This document shows positions 1-7,824 of a DNA stretch of 64,000 nt, piece by piece. Origin of the DNA: an uncultured Gammaproteobacteria bacterium (lineage in GTDB: Bacteria; Pseudomonadota; Gammaproteobacteria; Nitrosococcales; Methylophagaceae); assembly GCA_905479985.1 (NCBI GenBank), contig CAJQOM010000016.1, forward strand, positions 91,778-155,777, read 5' to 3'. The notes beneath the pieces were generated by a model. That model did not search any database. It saw only the letters and a list, made by a program, of their open reading frames with translations, and was not told the origin of the DNA. Each line of letters opens with the position of its first letter. Position 1 is the stretch's first letter. The translations under genes were made by a program, and so were the position numbers.

Positions 1-249
1 AGCAACACCGGCGTCAGCTCGAGTATTATCAAGAAACTATTACCTATGGCTGCCACATTATTAATGGGTGCCATGAGCAAAGGTGCACAGTCCAGTGGTC
101 TGCTTGATAATTTACTTGGCGACAGTAGCGGTCAAAATGACCTTCTTGGTTCAGTGATCGGGTCCATGCTCGGTGGTGGATCAAATAATGGCAACCAAAC
201 GGATGCAGGCGACATCGTCGGCGGTTTATTAAAAAGCTTTTTAAAATAA
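1..249 (+). CDS. DUF937 family protein, 5'-truncated by the window edge
   Basis: The reading frame is open from base 1, so the first methionine at base 46 is probably internal. The visible 82 residues contain a segment like KKLLPMAATLLMGAMSKGA, which resembles the conserved core of DUF937 (YidB-like) proteins, followed by a Gly/Ser/Asn-rich stretch and a C-terminal GGLLKSFLK. The molecular function of this family is not established. It lies 20 bp upstream of the BON-LysM gene on the same strand, so the two are probably co-transcribed. The N-terminal part is outside the window. Confidence 0.75.
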   Translation, partial: SNTGVSSSIIKKLLPMAATLLMGAMSKGAQSSGLLDNLLGDSSGQNDLLGSVIGSMLGGGSNNGNQTDAGDIVGGLLKSFLK

Positions 250-269
250 AACTTAATAGGAGAGAAACA

Positions 270-710
270 ATGGGATTGTTCGATTTCGCATCAAACTTTG
301 GTAAAAAAGTATTCAACTCAGTTGAAGAAGCCTCAGATAAATTAAGAGAAAAACTCACCGGTGTCAGCAACCCAGGTGTTGCCGACTTAGATGTTAAATT
401 CAAAGATGGTGTTGTTAGCCTAGAAGGCAAAGCAGAGTCAGCAGAAGCGATGGAAAAAGCCGTGTTAATTGCCGGTAATACCCAAGGTGTCACCGAAGTT
501 AATATCGATAACTTAGACTCCCCTACACCCGCAGCAGATGTCCAATATTACACCATAGAAAGCGGCGATAGCTTGTCAAAAATTGCCAAACAATTTTATG
601 GCAATGCTATGGACTACCCAAAACTGTTCGAAGCCAATAAAGAAGTGATCGAAGACCCAGATCTTATTTATCCTGGTCAGAAAATCAGAGTTCCAGCCAA
701 AACTTGGTAA
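270..710 (+). CDS. kbp: BON and LysM domain protein (Kbp/YgaU-like)
   Basis: This 146-residue protein starts MGLFDFASNFGKKVF. A BON domain covers about residues 30-85 (DVKFKDGVVSLEGKA and GVTEVNIDN) and a C-terminal LysM domain about residues 92-143 (YYTIESGDSLSKIAKQFYGNA, ending YPGQKIRVP). Length and architecture match E. coli Kbp/YgaU, a cytoplasmic potassium-binding protein of 149 residues. No signal peptide is visible, which also fits Kbp. The ribosome-binding site AGGAGA precedes the ATG. Family assignment is firm; potassium binding is inferred from the homolog. Confidence 0.88.
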   Translation: MGLFDFASNFGKKVFNSVEEASDKLREKLTGVSNPGVADLDVKFKDGVVSLEGKAESAEAMEKAVLIAGNTQGVTEVNIDNLDSPTPAADVQYYTIESGDSLSKIAKQFYGNAMDYPKLFEANKEVIEDPDLIYPGQKIRVPAKTW

Positions 711-722
711 GATTCAAAATGC

Positions 723-760
723 AAAAAGGGCTTGTCTCATCTGAGGTAGGCCCTTTTTTT
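723..760 (+). terminator. Rho-independent terminator after the BON-LysM gene
   Basis: An AAAAGGGC arm and a GCCCTTTTT arm enclose a smaller inner stem (CTCA/TGAG), followed by a run of T. It starts 13 bp after the stop codon at 710. Confidence 0.8.
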
Positions 761-774
761 ATAGCTGACAACAA

Positions 775-1191
775 TTATTCGCCAGAAAAAGCAGCGAACA
801 CCTCAGCCCCTGTCATATTCTTTGTTTTATCGGCAAAACAATAATAGCTCGGCTTTTCATCAATGAAAATTTGGTGATCAAACTCTAGTTCACCGTCCAA
901 ATCAAATAAGCCCGCTGACAACATATGCTGATCAGTCTGTTTTAAACGATAAAACAAATGGGTGCCACAAGCTGAACAAAATGCCCTTTCTGCCCACTCG
1001 GAAGAATCATATCGACTCACTTTATCTTCACCCACAATTATGACCGCTTGTTGTCCGTCGACAGCAAAGAAGGGCCCACCTGACCAATTTCGACACATCG
1101 AACAGTGACAAGCGCCCATTGAGCTCGCCAACGTTTTAGCTTCTATTTTGACAGAACCACATAAGCAACTGCCCTTTGCTTCAATTGTCAT
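775..1191 (-). CDS. GFA / CENP-V family zinc protein
   Basis: The 138-residue protein carries the zinc-site cysteines of the GFA fold: CLCGSVKIEA near the N-terminus, GACHCSMC about 20 residues later, and FCSACGTHLFYR in the middle. The family is named after glutathione-dependent formaldehyde-activating enzyme, but most members have no proven substrate, so formaldehyde metabolism should not be assumed. I chose the ATG at 1191 because GAGGG lies six bases upstream; a start at 1218 would add nine residues without a clear site. It is followed on its own strand by the opposing terminator of the BON-LysM gene. Confidence 0.8.
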   Translation of the reverse strand: MTIEAKGSCLCGSVKIEAKTLASSMGACHCSMCRNWSGGPFFAVDGQQAVIIVGEDKVSRYDSSEWAERAFCSACGTHLFYRLKQTDQHMLSAGLFDLDGELEFDHQIFIDEKPSYYCFADKTKNMTGAEVFAAFSGE

Positions 1192-1273
1192 CAGTGACCC
1201 TCTATCTTGTCTAACCAAATTAACCTGTTCTCACACATCCTTCCCATAGGACACATTTAAACAGCTTAATATC

Positions 1274-1310
1274 CAAAAAAGCCGTAATGAACTGAATCAT
1301 CACGGCTTTA
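1274..1310 (-). terminator. Terminator after the VPLPA-CTERM gene
   Basis: Read on the minus strand, AAAGCCGTGATGA pairs with TCATTACGGCTTT and is followed by a T run. It lies about 23 bp after the stop codon at 1333 and before the GFA gene, so it separates the two minus-strand genes. Confidence 0.75.
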
Positions 1311-1332
1311 ATATCAAACGGTTCTGAATCGT

Positions 1333-1938
1333 TTAAGCAGTGATTGCTTTACGTCTTAACCCCATAAAACCTAATAAAGCCGGAGCAAATAATAAAGCAG
1401 CAGCTGGAATTGGCACTGCTTTGACTTTAATAGCATCAAGGCTGCCACCTAATGTATCTTCTTTACCTATTGCAGCAAATTTCAATACATCGTTACCAAT
1501 GGCCTCTACCATAAAGCTATATATCGTCCAGTCATGTACTTTGCTACCAGCGCCTGAAACAGAGTCTAATAAAACACCGTTCCAAAAAACACTAATACCA
1601 TTCGTACTTTCCAATTGCCAAATACGAGGAGAATAAGCAAAAGAAAGCGCATACATTTGACCAACGGCCGTACTCAATGTCTGAGAAATAGAACTATTAG
1701 AGTTTTCACCATGAGAGTCAAGCTCAGCAAACTGGTGACCCTCATAAGCTTTGCCAGCAACATTGTCTCGAATCTCTATACCAGCACCACCCGTAGTCCA
1801 ACCAGCAAGCGACGGCAAAACAGTCCATGTGCCAGGTTTAATATCTGGGTTCTCAAATGAACCATTAACCACGATATTTGCAGCTTGTGCCTGCCAAGAA
1901 AACACACATAGGAATGAAGCTAACAATATTTTTTTCAT
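1333..1938 (-). CDS. VPLPA-CTERM (PEP-CTERM class) exported protein
   Basis: The 201-residue product has an N-terminal signal peptide (MKKILLASFLCVFSWQAQA, cleavage near residue 19-20), then a beta-rich extracellular domain beginning NIVVNGSFENPD, a pattern seen in DUF642-like carbohydrate-binding-type domains. The C-terminus has the sorting signal VPIPAAALLFAPALLGFMG followed by LRRK: a VPxPA motif, a hydrophobic segment and a basic tail. Proteins with this tail are processed by exosortases and usually end up in exopolysaccharide or biofilm matrix. No exosortase gene is in the window. The ligand is unknown. The site AAGGA lies upstream of the ATG. Confidence 0.85.
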   Translation of the reverse strand: MKKILLASFLCVFSWQAQAANIVVNGSFENPDIKPGTWTVLPSLAGWTTGGAGIEIRDNVAGKAYEGHQFAELDSHGENSNSSISQTLSTAVGQMYALSFAYSPRIWQLESTNGISVFWNGVLLDSVSGAGSKVHDWTIYSFMVEAIGNDVLKFAAIGKEDTLGGSLDAIKVKAVPIPAAALLFAPALLGFMGLRRKAITA

Positions 1939-2341
1939 CTCTATACTTTTCCTTATAACTTAAATTACAAGTTTCATAATGTACTTGCTGAAAAATTCTA
2001 CTAAGCTATTTCAAGAAAAGATATCGTACCTTGGTACTAAAAAAGCAATAAAATCAAAAGTTAACAGCAAAAATAACGACTTGTTAACAAAAAGGCCTAA
2101 CGGCTACTCCATTTTCGAGAAAAATGCCGGACGACGTGCTTTGATAAAACCCATTCGATTAGCCACACATGGAAATCACCGCCAACGACACGATCGTTTT
2201 AACCTTCATGCCACAACCAAACCAATCAACCGCTATCAGCCCCACGTAAAGGACGTAATATATCTAATTTACCGAATCTTACCCAAAAAGGATCGGCTTC
2301 TGATAAAGTGAGAGAGCCATTAAATACAGTTAGCACGGACT
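1939..2341. other. Intergenic region with the VPLPA-CTERM promoter and a possible decayed coding stretch
   Basis: The part next to 1938 is AT-rich and should hold the minus-strand promoter; a GTACC-TT-GGTAC inverted repeat lies at 2026-2037. Between about 2225 and 2335 the minus strand reads as 36 residues starting at a GTG and containing SEADPFWVRFGKLDILRPLR before a stop; further frames nearby read MGFIKARRPAFFSKME. This looks like a broken gene, but I do not recognise the family. No RNA gene or riboswitch is recognisable. Confidence 0.4.
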
Positions 2342-3139
2342 ATGCCTCAAACTGAACTTAGCATCCTCACCTATAATATTCATAAGGGATTTAGCGCTGG
2401 CAATCGACACTTTGTTTTGCCACGGCTCCGCGATACCCTCATCCAAGCGGATGCAGATATTTTATTACTGCAAGAAGTCCAAGGTGAACATAAGCAACAC
2501 GAAATAACCCAATCCGGTTGGCCTGATAACTCGCATGCTGAATATATTGCTGAAGGCGTTTGGCCACATATCGCCTATGGTAAAAATGCCCGTTATCACC
2601 TTGGAGATCATGGCAATGCCATTTTAAGCAAACACCCCATTATTCGTTGGGAAAACATCAATGTTTCAGCGCTTTCATGGGCAAGTAGAAGCCTGTTACA
2701 TGGCGTCATTAACCTACCTGACATTAATGAAGATTTACATATTATTTGCATTCACTTAGGCTTAATGAACCTTGAGCGCAAACAACAAATTAGAATTTTA
2801 TCGGAACGTATCGAAGCCCATGTACCAGACAATGCCCCACTCATTATTGCTGGCGACTTTAATGATTGGAGTGAGAAAGCTGAAAGACATTTTTCAGAAC
2901 AGTTAAACCTACAAGAAACCCACCATACTTTGCACAATAGGCACGCAAGAACATTTCCAGCCTGGTTACCAATGTTAAAAATGGACCGGGTCTATTATCG
3001 CAAGGTCAAACCGATAAGCTGTGAACGGCCACGTTATAATCTATGGCGCCGCCTGTCTGATCATGCACCCTTAATTGCCAAGTTCGAAATCTGTAATGAA
3101 ATGGTAGAACATGTAAAAAAAGCCAAGGCGGAAGGCTAA
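2342..3139 (+). CDS. Endonuclease/exonuclease/phosphatase family protein (YbhP-like)
   Basis: This 265-residue protein has the full set of EEP-superfamily motifs: TYNIHKG near the N-terminus, LLQEV with the metal-binding Glu, DHGNAILS, HLGL, AGDFNDW and a C-terminal LSDHAPL. These residues bind a divalent metal and cleave phosphodiester or phosphomonoester bonds. The closest named relative I recognise is E. coli YbhP, whose substrate is not established. No signal peptide is visible. The stop codon abuts the stop of the convergent yaaA gene with no spacer. Confidence 0.85.
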   Translation: MPQTELSILTYNIHKGFSAGNRHFVLPRLRDTLIQADADILLLQEVQGEHKQHEITQSGWPDNSHAEYIAEGVWPHIAYGKNARYHLGDHGNAILSKHPIIRWENINVSALSWASRSLLHGVINLPDINEDLHIICIHLGLMNLERKQQIRILSERIEAHVPDNAPLIIAGDFNDWSEKAERHFSEQLNLQETHHTLHNRHARTFPAWLPMLKMDRVYYRKVKPISCERPRYNLWRRLSDHAPLIAKFEICNEMVEHVKKAKAEG

Positions 3140-3913
3140 TTATTCAGCATGGTCGCGAATAAAGACCCAGTCATCGCCATCTGACATCCCAGCACTGAAA
3201 CGGTAACCATCACTATCAAATTTTTTCAGTTGCTCAGGCTCATTAATCCGGTGATCAATAATATAACGGCTCATTAAACCGCGTGCTTTCTTAGCATAAA
3301 AACTGATGATTTTATATTGACCATTTTTCATATCTTTAAACGCTGGCGTAATAATCCGTGTGCTCAACTTCTTTGCTTCTAACGCTTTAAAGTATTCATT
3401 TGAAGCTAAGTTAACCAAAACTGCATTAGATTGTGACGCTTCCGTTTCAATCTCTTCACGAAGTTGACCACCCCAAAACTGATAAAGATTTTTACCTTTT
3501 GCATTGGCAAACTGTGTACCCATTTCCAAACGGTAAGGTTGAATCAAATCCAATGGCTTTAACACACCATATAAACCCGACAAAATACGCAAATGCTGTT
3601 GGGCAAACGCCAAACCTTCGTCATCCATTGTGTCAGCATCAAGACCCGTATAGACGTCACCTTTAAATGCCAACACGGCTTGCTTCGAATTATCCAAACT
3701 AAATGGCGTTGTCCAAGTTTGAAAGCGTGCCATATTCAACCCAGCTAACTTATCACTCAACTTCATCAACGTCGCAATGCCAGGCGCGGATAATTCACGT
3801 AACTCATCAATCAATGCTTGAGATTGTGCCAAGAATTTGGGCTGAGTATGACAGTTCGTAATCGGTTGGGATTCAAAATCAAGCGTTTTAGCAGGTGAAA
3901 TAACGGTGATCAT
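3140..3913 (-). CDS. yaaA: Peroxide stress protein YaaA (DUF328)
   Basis: The 257-residue protein starts [15 protein letters not shown], the diagnostic opening of the YaaA/UPF0246 family, and contains [26 protein letters not shown] and the C-terminal GDDWVFIRD, all family signatures. In E. coli YaaA lowers free intracellular iron during hydrogen peroxide stress; the fold binds DNA in vitro. Length matches the family (about 258). It is transcribed alone, divergent from the TRAP permease genes across a 154 bp spacer, and convergent with the EEP gene. Confidence 0.95.
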   Translation of the reverse strand: MITVISPAKTLDFESQPITNCHTQPKFLAQSQALIDELRELSAPGIATLMKLSDKLAGLNMARFQTWTTPFSLDNSKQAVLAFKGDVYTGLDADTMDDEGLAFAQQHLRILSGLYGVLKPLDLIQPYRLEMGTQFANAKGKNLYQFWGGQLREEIETEASQSNAVLVNLASNEYFKALEAKKLSTRIITPAFKDMKNGQYKIISFYAKKARGLMSRYIIDHRINEPEQLKKFDSDGYRFSAGMSDGDDWVFIRDHAE

Positions 3914-4067
3914 AATCGAACATCCTAAAAATAGTTTTTAACCACCACTTTACCATTTCTTGTTTATTGACACCAAGTTATAACCCTTAATTATCTTTTA
4001 ATACTAGAGCTTATGCCACGTTTATGGGACACTTTCACGCTAAACAAAATGGCAACTAACCCACCTT

Positions 4068-4583
4068 ATGACCAAAACAATCATCAATGGTATCGATACT
4101 TTCAATGACTGGATCGGCCGCATGACCGCTTGGCTCGTCCTCGCCATGGTCCTGCTCATTTGTTATGACGTTGCCATGCGTTATTTCTTCAATCAAGGAT
4201 CAGTCGCATTACAAGAACTGCAATGGCATCTTTTTGCGCTTATCTTCTTACTCGGCAGTGCTTATACCTTAAAACATGATGGTCACGTCCGCGTTGATTT
4301 GATTCATCAAAGCCGCCTTTTATCAGACAAACACCGAGCGTTGATTAATATTGTCGGTATTTTATTTTTTTTAATGCCCTTTTGTATCCTGATATTGACA
4401 ACCACATGGCCATTTGTAGAAAACGCCTTTTACTATAACGAAGGCTCGCCAGATCCCGGCGGCCTACCCCATCGATTTTTGCTAAAAGGGAGCATCCTCA
4501 TCGCTTTCGGATTACTTATTTTACAAGGCATTGCCGAACTCCTTAGAAACAGTCTTAGACTAAGTCAGCAGGAACCCAAATAA
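4068..4583 (+). CDS. TRAP transporter small permease (DctQ type)
   Basis: The 171-residue product has four hydrophobic segments (roughly residues 17-38, 50-66, 90-113 and 140-160) and the DctQ hallmarks RYFFNQGSVALQELQWHLF and HVRVDLIH. The motif SPDPGGLPHRFLLK is common in the branch associated with large substrates such as mannitol or aromatic acids, but substrate cannot be assigned. It forms the small membrane subunit of a sodium-driven tripartite importer. Its stop overlaps the ATG of the large permease (TAATG). No solute-binding protein gene lies on either side. Confidence 0.92.
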   Translation: MTKTIINGIDTFNDWIGRMTAWLVLAMVLLICYDVAMRYFFNQGSVALQELQWHLFALIFLLGSAYTLKHDGHVRVDLIHQSRLLSDKHRALINIVGILFFLMPFCILILTTTWPFVENAFYYNEGSPDPGGLPHRFLLKGSILIAFGLLILQGIAELLRNSLRLSQQEPK

Positions 4584-5884
4584 TGGAAGTCTGGGCCTTA
4601 GTCATGTTTGCCGTGTTGTTTCTATTACTCTTACTCGGCTTCCCAGTTGCTTTCACTTTGGGTGCCGTTGCCTTCGGCTTTGGTAGTATTTTCTTAGGCA
4701 TCGAGTTCTTTGACCTCTTGCCACTGAGAATTTGGGGCATCATGACCAACTTCACCTTACTGGCCGTGCCGCTCTTCGTCTTCATGGGCGTGGTGTTAGA
4801 AAAGTCAGGCATTGCCGAACAATTACTCGAAACCATGGGCAAACTGTTCGGACGTGTGCGAGGTGGCCTTGCCATCTCCGTCGTTATTGTCGGTGCCTTA
4901 TTAGCAGCGACAACGGGCGTCGTCGGGGCATCAGTTGTCACCATGGCTGTGATTGCCCTGCCCGCCATGTTGAAACATGGCTATGCACCCACTTTAGCCG
5001 GCGGCACTATTGCAGCTTCAGGTACATTAGGTCAAATCATTCCGCCCAGTATCATCTTAATTTTACTCGGTGATGTCATTGGTGTACCTGTCGGACAACT
5101 CTTCATGGGTGCTGCTGTGCCCGGTATGATGCTCGTTCTCGCCTATATGACCTATATTGCCTTTGTTGCTTGGCGACACCCTGATATGGCACCCGCTATC
5201 AAACTCGACCAAAGTGAACATCGACATCTCGCCATACAAGTAATGAAAAGTTTATTGCCACCACTGGCGTTAATTCTCACTGTCTTAGGCTCAATTTTCT
5301 TTGGTGTTGCATCACCAACAGAGTCTGCCGCAGTCGGCGCCTTAGGAGCCATGCTACTGGCGATCATGCATGGCAAGTTAACCTTAAATAACCTTAATCA
5401 AGCAATGCAACAAACCACACGCTTAACCAGCATGGTCTTTTTAATTCTCATTGGCGCCACGGCTTTTGGCCTCGTCTTCGTTGGCATGGGCGGCGACGAT
5501 CTCATCTTCGACATCTTCGACCAATTACCCGGTGGGAAATGGACCTTCCTGCTACTGAGCATGTTGCTCATTTTCCTACTTGGCTTCTTCTTAGACTTTA
5601 TCGAAATCTGTTTTATCGTCGTACCCATTATTGCGCCAGTAGCCATTCACCTTGGTCTAGACCCACTTTGGTTTGCTTTATTGATTGCGCTAAACCTACA
5701 AACCTCATTCCTAACGCCACCTTTCGGCTTTTCTTTATTTTATTTAAAAGCCAGTGCACCCGATTTAACATTACAATCGATTTATAAAGGCATTGTGCCT
5801 TTTATCATCATTCAGCTGATCGTATTAGCCCTCGTGATTGCCTTTCCTGAGATCACGCTTTGGTTGCCGAATTTAATGGAATAA
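4583..5884 (+). CDS. TRAP transporter large permease (DctM type)
   Basis: This 433-residue protein consists of about twelve hydrophobic segments and carries typical DctM sequence such as GFPVAFTLG near the N-terminus, VPLFVFMGVVLEKSG, IIPPSIILILLGD, ASPTESAAVGALGA and LQTSFLTPPFGFSLFYLK. It is the transport channel of the TRAP system and works with the DctQ subunit encoded just upstream and with a periplasmic binding protein. That third gene is absent from this locus, so the substrate is unknown. It converges on epmA with 102 bp between the stops. Confidence 0.95.
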   Translation: MEVWALVMFAVLFLLLLLGFPVAFTLGAVAFGFGSIFLGIEFFDLLPLRIWGIMTNFTLLAVPLFVFMGVVLEKSGIAEQLLETMGKLFGRVRGGLAISVVIVGALLAATTGVVGASVVTMAVIALPAMLKHGYAPTLAGGTIAASGTLGQIIPPSIILILLGDVIGVPVGQLFMGAAVPGMMLVLAYMTYIAFVAWRHPDMAPAIKLDQSEHRHLAIQVMKSLLPPLALILTVLGSIFFGVASPTESAAVGALGAMLLAIMHGKLTLNNLNQAMQQTTRLTSMVFLILIGATAFGLVFVGMGGDDLIFDIFDQLPGGKWTFLLLSMLLIFLLGFFLDFIEICFIVVPIIAPVAIHLGLDPLWFALLIALNLQTSFLTPPFGFSLFYLKASAPDLTLQSIYKGIVPFIIIQLIVLALVIAFPEITLWLPNLME

Positions 5885-5986
5885 TTAGAATTCATTTTAG
5901 AACAAACATCATACCGAAAATTGACCAATATGCTTAAACCCCTATAACAGCAGCCGCTAAACGCTATTCGTGTGAAATAAGAGACA

Positions 5987-6958
5987 TTAAAAAGTGACGT
6001 TTTGAACCTGTTTAATATTACTTTGATCTAAAATTAACATCAATACGCGATCCAAACCCAAAGCCACACCAGTACATTGCGGCAGACCTGCTTGCATTGC
6101 AGCTAACAAATTCTCATCAATTGGCATGTCGGGTTTACCCAGACGCTGACGTTGTTGGTTATCTTGTTCAAAACGTTGCCTGAGTGCTTGTGCTTCCAAT
6201 AATTCATCATAACCGTTGGCTAATTCCAAACCGCCAGCATAAAGTTCAAAACGAGCCGCAACATAATTACCCTGCCCATCTATCTTTACTTTTGCCAATT
6301 GCGCTTGAGAAGCAGGAAAATCATAGATAAAAACAGGTTGATTTAATTCAGCTAACTTTGGCTCAATCACTTCGCTCATCACTAGCGCTAACCAGCCATC
6401 GCGATCCAACTCAAAATCAGCGGCCAAGCTAGGTATATGTGTAAAAGCGAGCGATTTAAGATCTGCATCAGTGCAATCAAAGACATCTAAATCTAAGTAT
6501 TTTTTAAAAACAACAGCATAAGACAAACGAATAGCATCAGAAAAGTCTGCTACCGATGTTAATAACTCAACCACTTCATCCATCAACTGTTCTAATGTTA
6601 ATTCAACCCGATACCATTCCAACATTGTGAATTCAGGTGAATGGTGCTTACCAGACTCGCCATTCCGAAATACTTTGGCAACTTGATAAATAGAACCTGA
6701 TCCAGCTGCTAATAACAGTTTCATCGCAAATTCAGGAGAAGTCTGTAAGTAAAAATCCTGTTTTTGATCTGTGCCGATGGGAATGTAATCTGTCTTAAAG
6801 CTATCCAAATACGGCGCCGTTGGCGCAGCCTGAGACAAAATAGGCGTCTCGACTTCTAGCACCTGCTTTTGGGCAAAAAAATGGCGGGCATCAGCCAATA
6901 GCTGTGCCCGCCTTTTCATTGTTTCTATACTAGCCGATGGTCGCCAATCGTTTTCCAT
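5987..6958 (-). CDS. epmA: EF-P-(R)-beta-lysine ligase EpmA
   Basis: EpmA (GenX/PoxA/YjeA) attaches (R)-beta-lysine to a conserved lysine of EF-P. The 323-residue protein is a catalytic-core-only paralog of class II lysyl-tRNA synthetase: it has motif 2 (VFRNGESGKHHSPEFTMLEW) and motif 3 (CTGVALGLDRVLMLIL) but no N-terminal tRNA-binding OB domain, and the expected short length. It lies downstream of efp on the same strand, separated by 244 bp that contain two structured repeats, and is near epmB, so all three modification genes are together. Confidence 0.96.
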   Translation of the reverse strand: MENDWRPSASIETMKRRAQLLADARHFFAQKQVLEVETPILSQAAPTAPYLDSFKTDYIPIGTDQKQDFYLQTSPEFAMKLLLAAGSGSIYQVAKVFRNGESGKHHSPEFTMLEWYRVELTLEQLMDEVVELLTSVADFSDAIRLSYAVVFKKYLDLDVFDCTDADLKSLAFTHIPSLAADFELDRDGWLALVMSEVIEPKLAELNQPVFIYDFPASQAQLAKVKIDGQGNYVAARFELYAGGLELANGYDELLEAQALRQRFEQDNQQRQRLGKPDMPIDENLLAAMQAGLPQCTGVALGLDRVLMLILDQSNIKQVQNVTF

Positions 6959-6995
6959 GGGATATATAGTTTAAGCGTTTAGATTTTGTCGTATA

Positions 6996-7069
6996 ACAAG
7001 GCATTTTTTGCACGGAGAGTGGGAGCCTATTGGAATAGGTGACCCGTCGAGTACAAAAATAACGCCGCA
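6996..7069. repeat. Structured intergenic repeat, copy A
   Basis: This copy reads ACAAGGCATTTTTTGCAC, then GAGAGTGGGAG, a perfect central stem CCTATT-GG-AATAGG, GTGACCCGTCGAGTAC and AAAAATAACGCCGC. It matches copy B at 7100-7175 in the order of boxes (ACAAGGCATT, AGAGNGGGA, GTGACC, TCGAGTA, AATAACGCCG). The central stem differs in sequence from copy B but is still paired. It lies between efp and epmA. No coding potential is visible. Confidence 0.8.
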
Positions 7070-7088
7070 CCGTTTACACATCATCAAA

Positions 7089-7192
7089 GGGTTTTATGTC
7101 AGTACAAGGCATTTCGCACACGCAGAGCGGGAACATATATTAATATGTGACCAATCGAGTATGTGGAATAACGCCGTAATGGCATAAAAACC
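7089..7192. repeat. Structured intergenic repeat, copy B, with extended outer arms
   Basis: Core boxes match copy A, but the central stem is ACATAT-ATTA-ATATGT instead of CCTATT/AATAGG. The flanks extend the symmetry: GGTTTTATG on the left pairs with CATAAAAACC on the right with one bulged base, so about 104 bases form one long imperfect hairpin. The right arm ends 11 bases before the efp stop codon, so it would form in the 3' end of efp mRNA. Confidence 0.8.
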
Positions 7193-7202
7193 GAAGATGA
7201 TA

Positions 7203-7772
7203 TTAGTCTTTGGCACGCTCAACATACTCGCCGCTTCTAGTATCAATACGCAGCAATTCACCAATATTCATAAATAAGGGCACACGCACCACCGCACCGG
7301 TCTCTAATGTCGCAGGCTTGCCGCCTGTCCCCGCTGTATCACCTTTCAAACCTGGATCGGTCTCGGCAACCACTAAATTTACAAAGTTAGGCGCCGTCAC
7401 CAACAACGGGGTGCCATTCCACTGTGTCACGGTGTAAACATATTGCTCTTTTAGCCATTTCTTACAATCTTCAATCGCATTGGCATCCGCCGCATGTTGC
7501 TCATACGAAACCGGATCCATAAAATACCAAAACTCGCCATCAGTATAGGAATACTCTAATTCCACCTCAATAACGTCAGCACTTTCTACACTCTCGCCAG
7601 ATTTAAAAGTCCGCTCATTGGTACGACCTGTTTTTAAATTACGAAATTTAACACGGTTAAAAGCCTGACCTTTACCTGGTTTAACCAATTCGTTTTCGAT
7701 GATGCTGCAAGGATCGCCATCCAGCATAAATTTAAGTCCAGATTTAAATTGATTTGTACTTACACTTGCCAT
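7203..7772 (-). CDS. efp: Elongation factor P
   Basis: EF-P enters the ribosomal E site and rescues ribosomes stalled on polyproline stretches. The 189-residue sequence has the three beta-barrel domains and family length. The loop KPGKGQAF carries Lys34, the residue that EpmA modifies, and the C-terminal [20 protein letters not shown] is the standard signature. The start has AGAGG five bases upstream. It is divergent from epmB (52 bp between starts) and upstream of epmA, so writer enzymes and target are encoded together. Confidence 0.98.
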   Translation of the reverse strand: MASVSTNQFKSGLKFMLDGDPCSIIENELVKPGKGQAFNRVKFRNLKTGRTNERTFKSGESVESADVIEVELEYSYTDGEFWYFMDPVSYEQHAADANAIEDCKKWLKEQYVYTVTQWNGTPLLVTAPNFVNLVVAETDPGLKGDTAGTGGKPATLETGAVVRVPLFMNIGELLRIDTRSGEYVERAKD

Positions 7773-7789
7773 AGCAACCTCTTTTAGGG

Positions 7790-7802
7790 GACGATCATCG
7801 TC
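7790..7802. promoter_or_regulatory. Palindrome in the efp-epmB divergent promoter region
   Basis: GACGAT-C-ATCGTC is a perfect 13 bp palindrome in the 52 bp between the divergent starts of efp and epmB. Its position suits a shared operator, but I recognise no regulator for it and it may be chance. Confidence 0.3.
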
Positions 7803-7824
7803 TGTTTATAGTCTTAGGCGCAAT

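Noticed and set aside
1979..2311. A 110-residue plus-strand frame in the 1939-2341 gap
   Set aside because: Composition is basic and irregular, there is no ribosome-binding site, and it overlaps the likely promoter of the VPLPA-CTERM gene.
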